Positions 26,121-35,066 are shown, counted from the stretch's first letter. The stretch: 64,000 nt of DNA from Candidatus Cottocaccamicrobium excrementipullorum (GCA_018713255.1 DVFL01000005.1:119168-183167); one strand, 5' to 3'. A program made the numbers and translations. The notes: generated from the letters alone by a model not told the origin.

Positions 26121-26168
26121 ACCTGCAAAGGGGTTATGTATAAGGGGACTTTCTCATCCTTTGCAGGT
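26121..26168 (-). terminator. Long-loop hairpin after the 72-residue gene
   Basis: ACCTGCAAAGG and CCTTTGCAGGT form a perfect 11-bp stem around a 26-nt loop that contains CCCCTTATACATAACCCC. On the minus strand it is followed by TCTTTG. It probably ends the small gene's transcript, though the loop is unusually long. Confidence 0.6.
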
Positions 26169-26178
26169 CCTCATAGCC

Positions 26179-26397
26179 TTATTTTATTTCATTTTTTATG
26201 AAGTCAAATTTGATTCCTTTTATCTCTCCTTTCTCGTCTTCCACATAATCCCGCATATATACCCCGTCTTCCGCGATCTTATGTGCCTTGGCAATCTTTT
26301 TCGGTGTACTCGGCCGCCCGTCAAGCCACAGAGCGACCCCTGCCTCCTGATAGCTTTCCAACTCTTTTTTCAGAGGCTTATCTAGTTTACGTGACAT
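26179..26397 (-). CDS. Small conserved-looking protein of unknown function (72 aa)
   Basis: Not recognised as a named family. The sequence is soluble and mixed in charge, with ALWLDGRPSTPKKIAKAH (about residues 23-40) and GVYMRDYVEDEKGEI, compact enough to be a folded domain. The ribosome site AAGGAGGT is strong but lies 15 nt from the ATG, longer than usual. A hairpin follows the stop. Single-gene unit between the GH18 gene and mecA. Confidence 0.7.
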   Translation of the reverse strand: MSRKLDKPLKKELESYQEAGVALWLDGRPSTPKKIAKAHKIAEDGVYMRDYVEDEKGEIKGIKFDFIKNEIK

Positions 26398-26760
26398 ATT
26401 TTAAATAAAAAGACCTCCTTTCCTGGAATATTTTAGAAAACACCTTGCAACAGGTTCCAGAAAAAGATATGACGAGACGAAAAATAAAAATGGGGAATTT
26501 TATTCACAGTAAGAACACTGTAAGAAATTCTAGATATATCTTCGATGCTGCACCCTGCAGCAGTATCAGATATGTTCAATTGGAATGTTAGATGTATTAT
26601 TATGCAACTTTGGTTCTTTCTTTCCTGCTATACGCCGCACCACATCTTTTTCTAAACTATATTATACTCAGATTTTTCTGTATTTCAACTGTTTTATACA
26701 ATTTGCGCAAATTTTTCTCGATTCTTTCCATTTATTTTATAAATTGGTTTTCTGATTTAC
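26398..26760. other. Intergenic region with an imperfect hairpin
   Basis: About 360 nt without a supported gene. It holds TGCTGCA-CCC-TGCAGCA (26546-26562) inside a longer imperfect stem extending to ATATCT/AGATAT (about 26535-26574), with no T run. Direct repeats GTAAGAA occur near 26508 and 26520. The 65-codon open frame at 26592-26789 has no ribosome site or coding character and is not called. Confidence 0.5.
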
Positions 26761-26790
26761 TTTACATACGAAAGATATGTGTTATATAAT
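26761..26790 (+). promoter_or_regulatory. Promoter of mecA
   Basis: TTTACA (26761-26766), 18-nt spacer, TATAAT (26785-26790) on the plus strand, leaving a leader of about 60 nt. Confidence 0.75.
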
Positions 26791-26857
26791 AACATTAAGA
26801 TCCTATAACATGAAAGAATTGTTTTCGAGTCATGGACGAAGAACAGGATGTGATGTT

Positions 26858-27598
26858 ATGAAAATAGAAAAAATCAATGACAACCAGATTCGCTGTACAC
26901 TGACCAGAGAAGACCTTGAGAATCACCAGATACGCCTGAGTGAGCTGGCTTACGGCACAGAAAAAGCTAAGTCTCTGTTCCGGGATATGATGCAGCAGGC
27001 TCATGCGCAATTCGGTTTCGAGGCGGACAATATTCCCCTCATGATTGAGGCAATTCCTCTGAATTCCGAAAGCATTCTCCTGATCATCACCAAAGTGGAA
27101 GATCCAGAGGAACTGGATACACGTTTCTCAAAATTCGCTCCTTCTTCCGGTACCAATGATACGGTACTCCAGCTGGACGGTGCAGACAGCATTATCGATA
27201 TTTTCCAGAAACTCTACGAAGCCAGGTCAAAGAACTCCGGAAAGAAGCCTGAGGCCAAGAATTCTTCAAAGGCTTCCGCGCCAAAGGAGGAAGTTTCGCC
27301 TGTCAATCTGGTTTATCTCTACCGCTTCCGCGATCTGGATGTGATCATAGAAGCCGCGCACAGTCTTAGTCAGTTCTACGAAGGCGTCAACGCTCTTTAC
27401 AAAGATAAGAAAAGCGGCGATTATCAGTTAGTACTTCATCAATCTTCCTACTCACCGGAAGAATTCAATAAAGTATGCAATATTCTTTCTGAATATGGCC
27501 GGGGAAAAGTTTTCTCCAACGCTGGAGAGGCGCATCTGATTGAACACGGGGAAGTCATTCTTACCCAGAACGCTCTTCAACAACTCTCAGAATTATAG
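26858..27598 (+). CDS. mecA: MecA adaptor protein
   Basis: About 246-residue adaptor that delivers substrates to ClpC/ClpP and stimulates ClpC assembly. The N-terminal substrate-binding domain shows MKIEKINDNQIRCTLTREDL; a Lys/Ser/Pro-rich linker covers about residues 125-155; the C-terminal ClpC-binding domain (about 160-246) includes YRFRDLDVIIEAA. I choose the ATG at 26858 because the family starts MKIEKI/MEIERI; the ribosome site is weak (CAGG). Monocistronic between its own promoter and a shared terminator. Confidence 0.92.
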   Translation: MKIEKINDNQIRCTLTREDLENHQIRLSELAYGTEKAKSLFRDMMQQAHAQFGFEADNIPLMIEAIPLNSESILLIITKVEDPEELDTRFSKFAPSSGTNDTVLQLDGADSIIDIFQKLYEARSKNSGKKPEAKNSSKASAPKEEVSPVNLVYLYRFRDLDVIIEAAHSLSQFYEGVNALYKDKKSGDYQLVLHQSSYSPEEFNKVCNILSEYGRGKVFSNAGEAHLIEHGEVILTQNALQQLSEL

Positions 27599-27616
27599 TC
27601 CAGAACTCAAAACAAA

Positions 27617-27645
27617 AGGGCAAACTGCCATCGGCAGTTTGCCCT
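27617..27645. terminator. Bidirectional terminator between mecA and the DUF1858 gene
   Basis: AGGGCAAACTGCC, short loop, GGCAGTTTGCCCT: a 13-bp perfect stem. T-rich sequence follows on the minus strand (TTTTGTTTTG), less so on the plus strand. Serves two convergent genes. Confidence 0.88.
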
Positions 27646-27660
27646 GCATACTTTCTGCTC

Positions 27661-27864
27661 TTATTTATTTTCCAGAAAATCATTGATCTGTGCTACCAGA
27701 ACATTTACATCCAGTCCGTGAACCATCGCAGCCTCTTCCAGAGATTCCATCTGTGAAGACGGGCAGCCCAGGCAGTGCATGCCGGCACGCATCAGAATCG
27801 GTGCAACATTCGGATCCACACGGAGTAATTCTCCAATTAACATATCTTTGGATACCTGTGCCAT
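27661..27864 (-). CDS. DUF1858 redox-disulfide domain protein
   Basis: 67-residue protein of the DUF1858 family, often fused or next to hybrid-cluster proteins. It has a thioredoxin-motif-like CLGCPSS (Cys about 32 and 35) after a hydrophobic helix with PILMRAGMH, and an N-terminal segment matching the domain start. The ribosome site AAAAGGAGG is strong. Its promoter (27914-27942) is back-to-back with that of the ferredoxin, suggesting joint redox control. Confidence 0.88.
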   Translation of the reverse strand: MAQVSKDMLIGELLRVDPNVAPILMRAGMHCLGCPSSQMESLEEAAMVHGLDVNVLVAQINDFLENK

Positions 27865-27913
27865 GATTTGTTACCTCCTTTTTTGTACAAAAATTATCAA
27901 ATATGCTCGTCTT

Positions 27914-27942
27914 ATTATATAATCTTTTTAGTCAAGAATCAA
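27914..27942 (-). promoter_or_regulatory. Promoter of the DUF1858 gene
   Basis: TTGATT (27937-27942), 17-nt spacer, TATAAT (27914-27919) on the minus strand. Its -35 box is only 7 nt from the -35 box of the divergent ferredoxin promoter. Confidence 0.8.
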
Positions 27943-27949
27943 GTCATCC

Positions 27950-27978
27950 TTGCATTGTTTTTCGTACACTTTTTATAA
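27950..27978 (+). promoter_or_regulatory. Promoter of the ferredoxin gene
   Basis: TTGCAT (27950-27955), 17-nt spacer, TTATAA (27973-27978) on the plus strand. Confidence 0.65.
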
Positions 27979-28013
27979 AATTTTCCCTTGTATTCTGCCC
28001 ATGGATATATTAG

Positions 28014-28235
<222 letters not shown>

Positions 28236-28298
28236 TTATAAGAAGCCTGAACGGCTGGCTGCCAAAACGCAGCCGGTTTTACATGTACAAAGATAAAT

Positions 28299-28336
28299 GA
28301 GGCTGTCACACCGACCGGTGCACAGCCTCATTTTTC
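28299..28336. terminator. Terminator shared by the ferredoxin and MerR genes
   Basis: GAGGCTGT, 15-nt loop, ACAGCCTC then ATTTTT on the plus strand, just before the convergent MerR gene stop. Confidence 0.8.
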
Positions 28337-28339
28337 GTT

Positions 28340-28861
28340 TTAAGATACTTTTTCTTTTTTCTGTATTTTTTTCCTGCTCTTTTTTTCTTCTGCCGCTGCC
28401 GCCTCACGGCGCGCTCTCTGATGACAGCGGATGGATTCATCCAGCCTTCTGCAGCGCTGCTCCTCCTGGCTTTTTTGCTGAAGCCCCAGAGTAATCAGCT
28501 TATCCAAAATCATCTGAAACTCCTGCATTCTGTCTTTTGGCTCCATCTTCTCCGGCACCTTCTCTTCCTCCTTCACCTCTTTTTTCGCAGTTGTCAGCAG
28601 CTGAATCCTGCTGTAAGGACTTCCTGGTGCCTGATGATAAATACGGGGGATCACTTCGCGGATTGCCCGCAGCTGTAATCCCCTCTTCTTTAGCTCCTTT
28701 ATATTCAGAAATAATTGAATATCATATCGGGTGTAGTATCGATGCCCCATCTCATTGCGAGCAATCCGCAGATTCAGCTCTTCCTCCCAGTACCTCAGAA
28801 CATAAGGCTTAACTCCCGCCAGTTCCGCCGCCTGCGAGACTGTGTAGCGTTCCTCTCCCAT
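28340..28861 (-). CDS. MerR-type helix-turn-helix protein with coiled-coil tail
   Basis: 173 residues. The N-terminal winged helix (about 5-72) is MerR-like: YTVSQAAELAGVKPYVLRYWEE, then MGHRYYTRYDIQLF. The rest is a long charged helix ending in a very basic Lys/Arg tail, with no conserved Cys ligand-binding site. This layout resembles chromosome-associated MerR-like proteins such as RacA as much as classic MerR activators. It lies 73 nt downstream of dnaB on the same strand. The role is unknown; nucleoid or replication-linked function is a guess. Confidence 0.8.
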   Translation of the reverse strand: MGEERYTVSQAAELAGVKPYVLRYWEEELNLRIARNEMGHRYYTRYDIQLFLNIKELKKRGLQLRAIREVIPRIYHQAPGSPYSRIQLLTTAKKEVKEEEKVPEKMEPKDRMQEFQMILDKLITLGLQQKSQEEQRCRRLDESIRCHQRARREAAAAEEKKSRKKIQKKEKVS

Positions 28862-28934
28862 ACCATCACTCCTCAGAAAATATTATAACAAAGGAGAGAC
28901 AGATTGCAATGAAATCTCATCGACAAATTCTCAT

Positions 28935-30263
28935 CTACTTCTTCATATTGACGAACTGTGTATACTTCGCGAGCCATACCAGCTCCACTGTCCCGATCGG
29001 GCCGTTTCGCTGTTTTGCGATAATAATCTCTGCCACGCCGGGCTTCGCTGTGTCCTTATGATAATAGTCATCCCGGTAGATAAACATTACGACGTCCGCA
29101 TCCTGCTCAATGGCTCCGGACTCACGCAAGTCAGACAAAATCGGCCGGTGATCCGTCCTCTGCTCCACAGCACGGCTCAGCTGTGACAGCGCTACTACAG
29201 GCACATTCAGTTCCCTGGCCAGCGCCTTCAGAGAACGTGAAATTTCTGAGATCTCCTGCTGCCTGGAATCCGTCCTGCCACTTCCGCCCATTAACTGAAG
29301 ATAATCGATAAAAATGATTCCCAGATTCTGTTCCAATTTGTATTTCCTGCACTTTGATCTCATCTCAGCTACAGAAATTCCCGGTGTGTCGTCAATAATC
29401 AGGTTGGAACGCCCGATGATATCCGCGCCTTCCACAAGCTTTGTCCAGTCTTCGTCTTTTAAGTTTCCAGTCCTGAGGGTCTGGGAATCCACCCGGGATT
29501 CACTGGCAAGAAGGCGGTTGACCAGCTGCTCCTTCGACATCTCCAGACTGAAAATGGCCACTGTGATATTCTTCTTCACAGCCATATACTGGGCGATATT
29601 CAGAGTGAACGCCGTCTTTCCCATGGACGGCCTCGCCGCAATCAGAATCAGATCCGAATTCTGAAACCCAGAAGTCTTATAGTCCAGATCCACAAAACCT
29701 GTAGGCAGTCCGGTCACATTTCCTTTCGTCTTCGATGCTTTCTCAATGTTGCTCACCGCATTGAGAACAATCTGCTGAATGGGCACAAACTCACTGGTTG
29801 TTCTCTTCTGGAGCAGGTTGAAGATTTTTTTCTCCGTCTCCTCCATAATCTCCTCAGTGCTCTGTTTATCCAGATAACAGGTATTGGCAATCTCCTCGCT
29901 TACCTTGATCAGCCTGCGGAGCATCGCCTTCTCACTGACAATCTGAGCATAGTACTTCACATTCGCAGAAGTTGGAACTGAGTCAAGCAGATCTTTCGCA
30001 TATTCCATATCACTGATATCCGGCGGCAGATCTTTTTCCCGGAGCCGGTCCTGGAGTGTGATCAGATCGACTGGCTTTCCCTCATTGCACAATTCCACAA
30101 TCGTGTCGAAAATAATTCCATACTGGTTCTGATAGAAATCGTCCCCTGTCAGAATCTCCGAGGCAATCAAAATCGCCTCACGATCCATAATCATAGACCC
30201 GATAACCGACTGTTCCGCTTCCGGGCTGTTAGGCAGTATCCTCTTGATCAGAGCCTCTTCCAT
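28935..30263 (-). CDS. dnaB: Replicative DNA helicase DnaB
   Basis: 442-residue hexameric helicase that unwinds DNA at the replication fork (DnaC in Bacillus naming). N-terminal all-alpha domain (1-110), linker helix, then the RecA-type motor: Walker A ARPSMGKTA (about residues 210-218), Walker B IIFIDYLQLM, and the arginine-finger region near RDDYYHKD. No intein is present. Start at 30263 with GTAGGAGG. Order gdpP-rplI-dnaB is widely conserved in Firmicutes. Confidence 0.97.
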   Translation of the reverse strand: MEEALIKRILPNSPEAEQSVIGSMIMDREAILIASEILTGDDFYQNQYGIIFDTIVELCNEGKPVDLITLQDRLREKDLPPDISDMEYAKDLLDSVPTSANVKYYAQIVSEKAMLRRLIKVSEEIANTCYLDKQSTEEIMEETEKKIFNLLQKRTTSEFVPIQQIVLNAVSNIEKASKTKGNVTGLPTGFVDLDYKTSGFQNSDLILIAARPSMGKTAFTLNIAQYMAVKKNITVAIFSLEMSKEQLVNRLLASESRVDSQTLRTGNLKDEDWTKLVEGADIIGRSNLIIDDTPGISVAEMRSKCRKYKLEQNLGIIFIDYLQLMGGSGRTDSRQQEISEISRSLKALARELNVPVVALSQLSRAVEQRTDHRPILSDLRESGAIEQDADVVMFIYRDDYYHKDTAKPGVAEIIIAKQRNGPIGTVELVWLAKYTQFVNMKK

Positions 30264-30281
30264 ACAGCCTTCCTCCTACTC

Positions 30282-30728
30282 TTACGCTTCCTTCACGAAC
30301 ACTTTCAGCTGTCCGGTCACCTTCGGGTGAAGTCTCACCGGAACCTGCGTAACTCCCAATATCTTAATCGGTGAGGGAAGCTGCAGTTTTCTCTTGTCAA
30401 TGTCCAGATTCAGCTGCTCTTTTGCCGCCTCAGAAATCTCTTTGGTAGACACAGAGCCGAAGATTTTTCCTCCCGCTCCCACTTTCAGCTTTACAACTAC
30501 TTCCTTGTCTTCCAGATCTTTTGCAAAAGCCAGAGCCGCCTCATAATTCTCCTGCGCCACCTTCTCTTCATTGGCTTTTTTCAGCTTCAGATCGTTCAGA
30601 TTCTTGGGAGTTGCCTCCACACCCAGCTTCTTGGGAAGAATCATATTTCTTGCATAACCATCACTTACTTTTACAATGTCTCCTGCTTTTCCCAAGGATT
30701 TTACATCCTGCAACAATATTACCTTCAT
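30282..30728 (-). CDS. rplI: Ribosomal protein L9
   Basis: 148-residue large-subunit protein. The N-terminal rRNA-binding domain has the signature MKVILLQDVKSLGKAGDIV and GYARNMILPK; a long central helix and a C-terminal domain follow with GKIFGSVSTKEI. Its ATG overlaps the gdpP stop in TAATG, so translation is probably coupled, and dnaB starts 18 nt after it. Confidence 0.97.
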   Translation of the reverse strand: MKVILLQDVKSLGKAGDIVKVSDGYARNMILPKKLGVEATPKNLNDLKLKKANEEKVAQENYEAALAFAKDLEDKEVVVKLKVGAGGKIFGSVSTKEISEAAKEQLNLDIDKRKLQLPSPIKILGVTQVPVRLHPKVTGQLKVFVKEA

Positions 30729-32770
30729 TATAAATCTCCTTGTTCTTTCATTTCATTAATAATATTCTTAATCATATTCAGGGTTTCTGTCATCGTATAA
30801 CCACTGACCTGAGCGCCGGCCACATTCAAGTGTCCTCCGCCGCCCAATTTTTCCATGATCACCTGGACGTTCACTTCATCAATAGACCGGGCACTGATAT
30901 AGATCACATTGTGATAGCTGGTCAGTACAAAGGATGCCTTGATTCCCTCCACATCCAACAGTTCATTCGCTGCCTGTGCCCCCACTACGGTCGGGCTTTT
31001 CAGCCCTTTGCTCGGGCAGACGCCCATGATAAAATCATTTCTGTAAATCTCCGCATCCCGGATTGCCGCAGCTCTCGCCTTATAGGAGTCCAGATCATCT
31101 CTCAACATCTTGCGCACCCTCGTCACATCTGCGCCGCATCTTCTCAGAAACGCCGCTGCCTCGAAGGTTCTCACTCCCGCCTTTGACAGGAAGTTATTGG
31201 TATCAATGATGATTCCGGCATACATGCTGTCTGCCTCCAGACTGCGGATTCGGATGCCATCAGACATGTACTGAAGAATCTCCGCAACCATCTCACAGGC
31301 AGAGGAGGCATAAGGCTCCACATAAGACAGTACCGCATTCTGAATCACTTCACTGCCTCTGCGGTGGTGATCCAGAACTACGATGGTCTTTGTCATATAC
31401 AGCAAATCCTCACATTCCGTGTAGCTTGGCTTATTGGTATCCACCACAACTACCACCGTGCTTTGATCCACCATCTCTTTTGCCTGCTGGCTGGTGACAA
31501 ACATGTCCGGCTCATAATCCTGGTTTTCCAGGTAACCGGCCATCAGAGGACGGATGGACGTCGTCGGATCATTGACCACTATGTGGGCAGGTCTTCCCAA
31601 CGTCTTTGCCGCCCGGTAAATTCCCACAGCCGCTCCGAAAGCGTCCACATCCGTGATCTTATGTCCCATCACCACCACACGCTCTTTGGTACTGATAATC
31701 TCAGAAAGAGCCTGGGCTTTCACGCGTGCTTTCACACGCGTCGCTTTTTCCATCTGCTGGGATTTTCCGCCGAAATACGTAATGTTGTTTCCATTTTTAA
31801 TGACTACCTGATCTCCGCCCCGTCCCAGCGCCATCTCCATGGCCACTCTGGAATACTCGTAACTCTGCCCGTAGGTGGCTCCGTTGACACCGATTCCGAT
31901 GCTCAAAGTCAATGACATCTCATTGCCGATATTCACGGTCTTCACCTCGTCCAGAATATGGAAACGTTCTTCCTGCAGTTTTCTCAGAGAAGACATCTGC
32001 ATAATCAGGAAATATTTATCTTTCTCCAGCTTTCTCACCAGACCGCCGTAATTCGAAAAATATTTCGTAATCTTACGGTCAATCAATGCAATCAGAAGAG
32101 CCCGGCGTACTTCCTCCACACTCTCCAGTGCCTCATCATAGTTATCCAGATAAGCTTCCGCAATCACAAGCTTGTCTTCTTCGCTCTTTTTCTTGTAAGT
32201 ACTCAGCTCTGTCACATCAAACAGATACATCGCATAGATAAACGGCTTCTCGCCCACTGCCTCAAGAAATCCGGTCTTATTCACCAGCTCCTCCAGAGAA
32301 ATCTGATGCATGACCGCATTGTAAATCCGCTCCTCATATGCAATCTCGATCTCTGCTCGCTTTTTTCCCTGGGGAAGGTTGTCTTCCGTGATCTCCGGAA
32401 ACAGGTAAGAGACTCTTTTCTTGACCTTGTCCTTGCCCAGCATTTCCATGAGATTCCGGTTTCCCCACAAAAGCTTGCCTTCTGAGTTCACCAAGCCGTA
32501 AGGAACTGCCAGATTTTCCAGCATTCTCTGCTCCAGCTGATCATATTGATTGGCAAAATCGATCAGCTCATTGAGGATAATTGGCTTGTTGTAGAAGTAC
32601 AGAGCCGCTGCGATGGCGATATACAGAACCACAATCACCGTAACCAGGACCCCTGCTTTCACATTCAGGAAATACACGCCAATATCCATGCCGATTAAAA
32701 GAACGGACAGAAAAACCGGCCAGCGCATGAATTTCTTCAATTGTCCCCGTAATTTAAATTCTTTTTTCAT
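30728..32770 (-). CDS. gdpP: Cyclic-di-AMP phosphodiesterase GdpP
   Basis: About 680-residue membrane enzyme hydrolysing c-di-AMP to pApA. Order: two N-terminal membrane helices (about 12-55), a PAS-like domain (about 80-160), a degenerate GGDEF domain (about 170-330, active-site motif lost), then DHH/DHHA1 phosphoesterase with GHKITDVDAFGAA, VVVVDTNK, LDHHRRG and GGGGHLNVAGAQ. The manganese ligands of the DHH core are present. ATG at 32770 preferred; a TTG seven codons upstream lacks a ribosome site. First gene of gdpP-rplI-dnaB. Confidence 0.95.
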   Translation of the reverse strand: MKKEFKLRGQLKKFMRWPVFLSVLLIGMDIGVYFLNVKAGVLVTVIVVLYIAIAAALYFYNKPIILNELIDFANQYDQLEQRMLENLAVPYGLVNSEGKLLWGNRNLMEMLGKDKVKKRVSYLFPEITEDNLPQGKKRAEIEIAYEERIYNAVMHQISLEELVNKTGFLEAVGEKPFIYAMYLFDVTELSTYKKKSEEDKLVIAEAYLDNYDEALESVEEVRRALLIALIDRKITKYFSNYGGLVRKLEKDKYFLIMQMSSLRKLQEERFHILDEVKTVNIGNEMSLTLSIGIGVNGATYGQSYEYSRVAMEMALGRGGDQVVIKNGNNITYFGGKSQQMEKATRVKARVKAQALSEIISTKERVVVMGHKITDVDAFGAAVGIYRAAKTLGRPAHIVVNDPTTSIRPLMAGYLENQDYEPDMFVTSQQAKEMVDQSTVVVVVDTNKPSYTECEDLLYMTKTIVVLDHHRRGSEVIQNAVLSYVEPYASSACEMVAEILQYMSDGIRIRSLEADSMYAGIIIDTNNFLSKAGVRTFEAAAFLRRCGADVTRVRKMLRDDLDSYKARAAAIRDAEIYRNDFIMGVCPSKGLKSPTVVGAQAANELLDVEGIKASFVLTSYHNVIYISARSIDEVNVQVIMEKLGGGGHLNVAGAQVSGYTMTETLNMIKNIINEMKEQGDL

Positions 32771-32831
32771 ACTTTTCCCACACTTCAGCAACTTAAATTT
32801 TCATTTCGGTAAAATCCCATATATACAGCTC

Positions 32832-32860
32832 ATTATACCAGATTTCTTATGCTTTTGCAA
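32832..32860 (-). promoter_or_regulatory. Promoter of gdpP-rplI-dnaB
   Basis: TTGCAA (32855-32860), 17-nt spacer, TATAAT (32832-32837) on the minus strand. The -35 box begins inside the T run of the upstream GntR-gene terminator. Confidence 0.85.
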
Positions 32861-32895
32861 AAAAAATACCTTTGTTTCCCGCAAAACAAAGGTAT
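32858..32895 (-). terminator. Terminator of the GntR regulator gene
   Basis: ATACCTTTGTTT and AAACAAAGGTAT stem (32866-32895 on the minus strand) followed by eight T. Confidence 0.92.
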
Positions 32896-32900
32896 CACTT

Positions 32901-33560
32901 TTATTTTTCCTCTTCTCTCAGCAAACGTTGCTCCTCAATCAGAGACTCACTCATATGCTGCTTCATCAGATCCATCGCCGCTTGAACATCGCCGCGCTCA
33001 TAAGCCTCAAAGATTTCCTCATGAAATCGGCAGATCTGCTCCTGCAAAGAAAGAAAATTTCCACATTGATTACTCACAATTCCCAGCTGGCTTCTCACAC
33101 GCTCTGCAGCTTCCATAAGCCTTGAATTCTGGCAGTAATCCAAAAACAGCATATGGAACTCATCGGTAGAGGCATTCCACATATCTGCATTCTCTACTCC
33201 TATCAGTTCCCGGCTCTTTTTCAGATTCTCCTTAAGCTTCTCTATCAGCTCCTCGTTGTCCGGATGCCTCGATGCGTAATAAATTGCCAGACTGTCCACA
33301 TCTCCCACAAATTCATAGAGCTCCCGGATATCATTGTCGGTGAGTTCGATCACGCTGGCACCCGCGTTGGGATGATAAGTGACCAGTTTTTCCTGCGCGA
33401 GGCGGACCAAAGCCTCACGGACAGGTGTGGCGCTTACCTGAAAACGTTCCACCAACATCTTCACCGTCATTTTCTCTCCGCACTTTATTCTCTGATGTAC
33501 AATATCTTCCCTGAGCATCTCATAAATCTGATCTGACAAATTTGCCTTTGCTAGCCCCAT
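32901..33560 (-). CDS. GntR family regulator (FadR/FCD subgroup)
   Basis: 219-residue regulator: N-terminal winged helix (about 5-72; QVSATPVREALVRLAQEKLV) and a C-terminal all-helical FCD domain (about 85-215) that binds metal and an organic acid in relatives. It follows a transporter-aminotransferase-oxidoreductase string on the same strand and is the obvious candidate regulator of it. ATG at 33560 has AGAGGAAA at correct spacing; the GTG two codons upstream is too close. It has its own promoter with CTGTAC-type sites over the -10 box. Confidence 0.9.
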   Translation of the reverse strand: MGLAKANLSDQIYEMLREDIVHQRIKCGEKMTVKMLVERFQVSATPVREALVRLAQEKLVTYHPNAGASVIELTDNDIRELYEFVGDVDSLAIYYASRHPDNEELIEKLKENLKKSRELIGVENADMWNASTDEFHMLFLDYCQNSRLMEAAERVRSQLGIVSNQCGNFLSLQEQICRFHEEIFEAYERGDVQAAMDLMKQHMSESLIEEQRLLREEEK

Positions 33561-33590
33561 ACGCACTTTCCTCCTCTAAAATTCTACTCT

Positions 33591-33646
33591 ATTGTACAGC
33601 AGAACTGCCATTCTTTCAAGAGAAAATATAGACGTATTCTGTACTG
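33591..33646 (-). promoter_or_regulatory. Promoter and possible self-operator of the GntR gene
   Basis: TTGAAA (33614-33619), 17-nt spacer, TACAAT (33591-33596) on the minus strand. CTGTACAA covers the -10 box (33592-33599) and CAGTACAG recurs about 40 nt upstream (33639-33646); this GTAC-centred pair could be the regulator's own binding sites. Confidence 0.65.
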
Positions 33647-33655
33647 TTTTGTATC

Positions 33656-34918
33656 TCAACTCTCCTTCGCTGCCCGCAGTTTTTCGTACCCGCCTCCATT
33701 CAGCAGTACCAGTCCAATCAGAAGACTCGCTGCCTCAATGACTGTGCAGACCACGAAAGCCCAGAAATAGCTTCCATTCAAATCATAAATCATACCGGAC
33801 AGAGGAGGCATCAAAATCGGCCCCAGGAATGTGAAAATGGTAATAGTACCATAAATATTTGCAAAATCTTTGGAGCCAAAAGTAAATGTCGTCAAAAGCG
33901 GCGAGAGAACAAAGGGTGCCGCCATTGCAAAGCCAAACAGGAAGGAGGCCACAATCGCCACCCCGCCGCTGGAAGCGAAATTCAGCATGATCATTCCCAA
34001 CACGGACAATCCCACCAGCAGCGTAAAGCTTTTCTTCAGGCCAATCTTATCATTCAGCCACCCTGCTCCTACTTTTCCCACAGCCAGTGTAAAACCGATA
34101 ATGCTGATAAAAGACGCAGCCTTTACCTGTCCAAAACCAATGTCTGTGAAATATGCCATCAAATGATTATAAAGTCCCTGGCAGGTTCCGCTCAGTCCGA
34201 ATGCAATGAAGCACACCGCATAAAATTCCGGCCGGCGCATGGCCTCTCCCCGGGTAAGTCCTGTGACTACATGGACAGCCTCTTTCCCGTCACTTCCGGC
34301 TGTCAGCTGCTCCACACCCACTGGTTTTAAGCCAATCTCTGAAGGCTGATAGCGGAATGCGATCATGTAAGGAAGAAGTGCCAGAATACAGATAAGTCCC
34401 AGCCAGCGATAGGCCGCCTGATAACCACACTCCACAATCAGCTTACTCGCCAGAGGATTGAAGATCATACTTCCAATACCCGTTCCTGTGAGTGCGATTC
34501 CCATAGCAGTTCCTTTTCGTTCCACAAACCAGTTATTCATCAAAATGCTGACGCAGACCATTCCTGTCAGAGAAGATCCCGTTCCAATCAAAAGTCCTAA
34601 GACATAGAAGAAATAAATATTCGGAGCCACAGACAATCCCAGCCAGCAGCATACCATCAAAAGCCCTCCAAAGATCACAACCCTCTTCGGTGGAAATTTA
34701 CTGAAAATTTTACCGATAAACGGGCTCACAATCATGGATGTAATTGAGAGACAGGAAATATAAAAAGAAAACTGCCCTCTCGAAATACCGAAAGCTTCTG
34801 TCACTGGTTTGAGAAACTGGTTCGCTGAGTTGATCACGATCCCGGCTCCTCCTGTCAGCATCAGACAGCTTGTAAAGCATAAAATCCAGCCATAATGCAA
34901 TTTGCCTGTCTTTTTCAT
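33656..34918 (-). CDS. MFS transporter, oxalate/formate antiporter (OFA) family
   Basis: About 420-residue, 12-helix major facilitator. The OFA look is clear: N-terminal KLHYGWILCFTSCLMLTGGAGIVINS, then ISRGQFSFYISCLSI and the cytoplasmic loop GKIFSKFPPKRV. OFA members exchange monocarboxylates and dicarboxylates. In this context it may export the acid product of amino acid oxidation. The ATG at 34918 is chosen from AAAGGAAAAAAG and homology; 26 more upstream codons are open but unlikely. Last structural gene before the GntR regulator. Confidence 0.88.
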   Translation of the reverse strand: MKKTGKLHYGWILCFTSCLMLTGGAGIVINSANQFLKPVTEAFGISRGQFSFYISCLSITSMIVSPFIGKIFSKFPPKRVVIFGGLLMVCCWLGLSVAPNIYFFYVLGLLIGTGSSLTGMVCVSILMNNWFVERKGTAMGIALTGTGIGSMIFNPLASKLIVECGYQAAYRWLGLICILALLPYMIAFRYQPSEIGLKPVGVEQLTAGSDGKEAVHVVTGLTRGEAMRRPEFYAVCFIAFGLSGTCQGLYNHLMAYFTDIGFGQVKAASFISIIGFTLAVGKVGAGWLNDKIGLKKSFTLLVGLSVLGMIMLNFASSGGVAIVASFLFGFAMAAPFVLSPLLTTFTFGSKDFANIYGTITIFTFLGPILMPPLSGMIYDLNGSYFWAFVVCTVIEAASLLIGLVLLNGGGYEKLRAAKES

Positions 34919-34955
34919 GTTCACTTTTTTCCTTTCTTTAAAAATTCCAGAAAGC

Positions 34956-35000
34956 AAGATTGCTGAGTCCTTGAACAATCTCAAACAACTCAGCAATCTT
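34956..35000. repeat. Inverted repeat between the two transporter genes
   Basis: AAGATTGCTGAGT (34956-34968) and ACTCAGCAATCTT (34988-35000) pair perfectly over a 19-nt loop. There is only a weak T tract on the minus strand, so it could be a leaky terminator or an mRNA-stabilising hairpin between symporter and MFS genes. Confidence 0.65.
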
Positions 35001-35066
35001 TTCTACACCCTCAAAATACCATTACTTCTCAAAGGTTTTATTCTTTGATTTTTAGAGGTAAACACA

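Noticed and set aside
26592..26789. 65-codon open frame between the small unknown gene and mecA
   Set aside because: No ribosome site, hydrophobic low-complexity reading of AT-rich DNA, and it runs through the mecA promoter.
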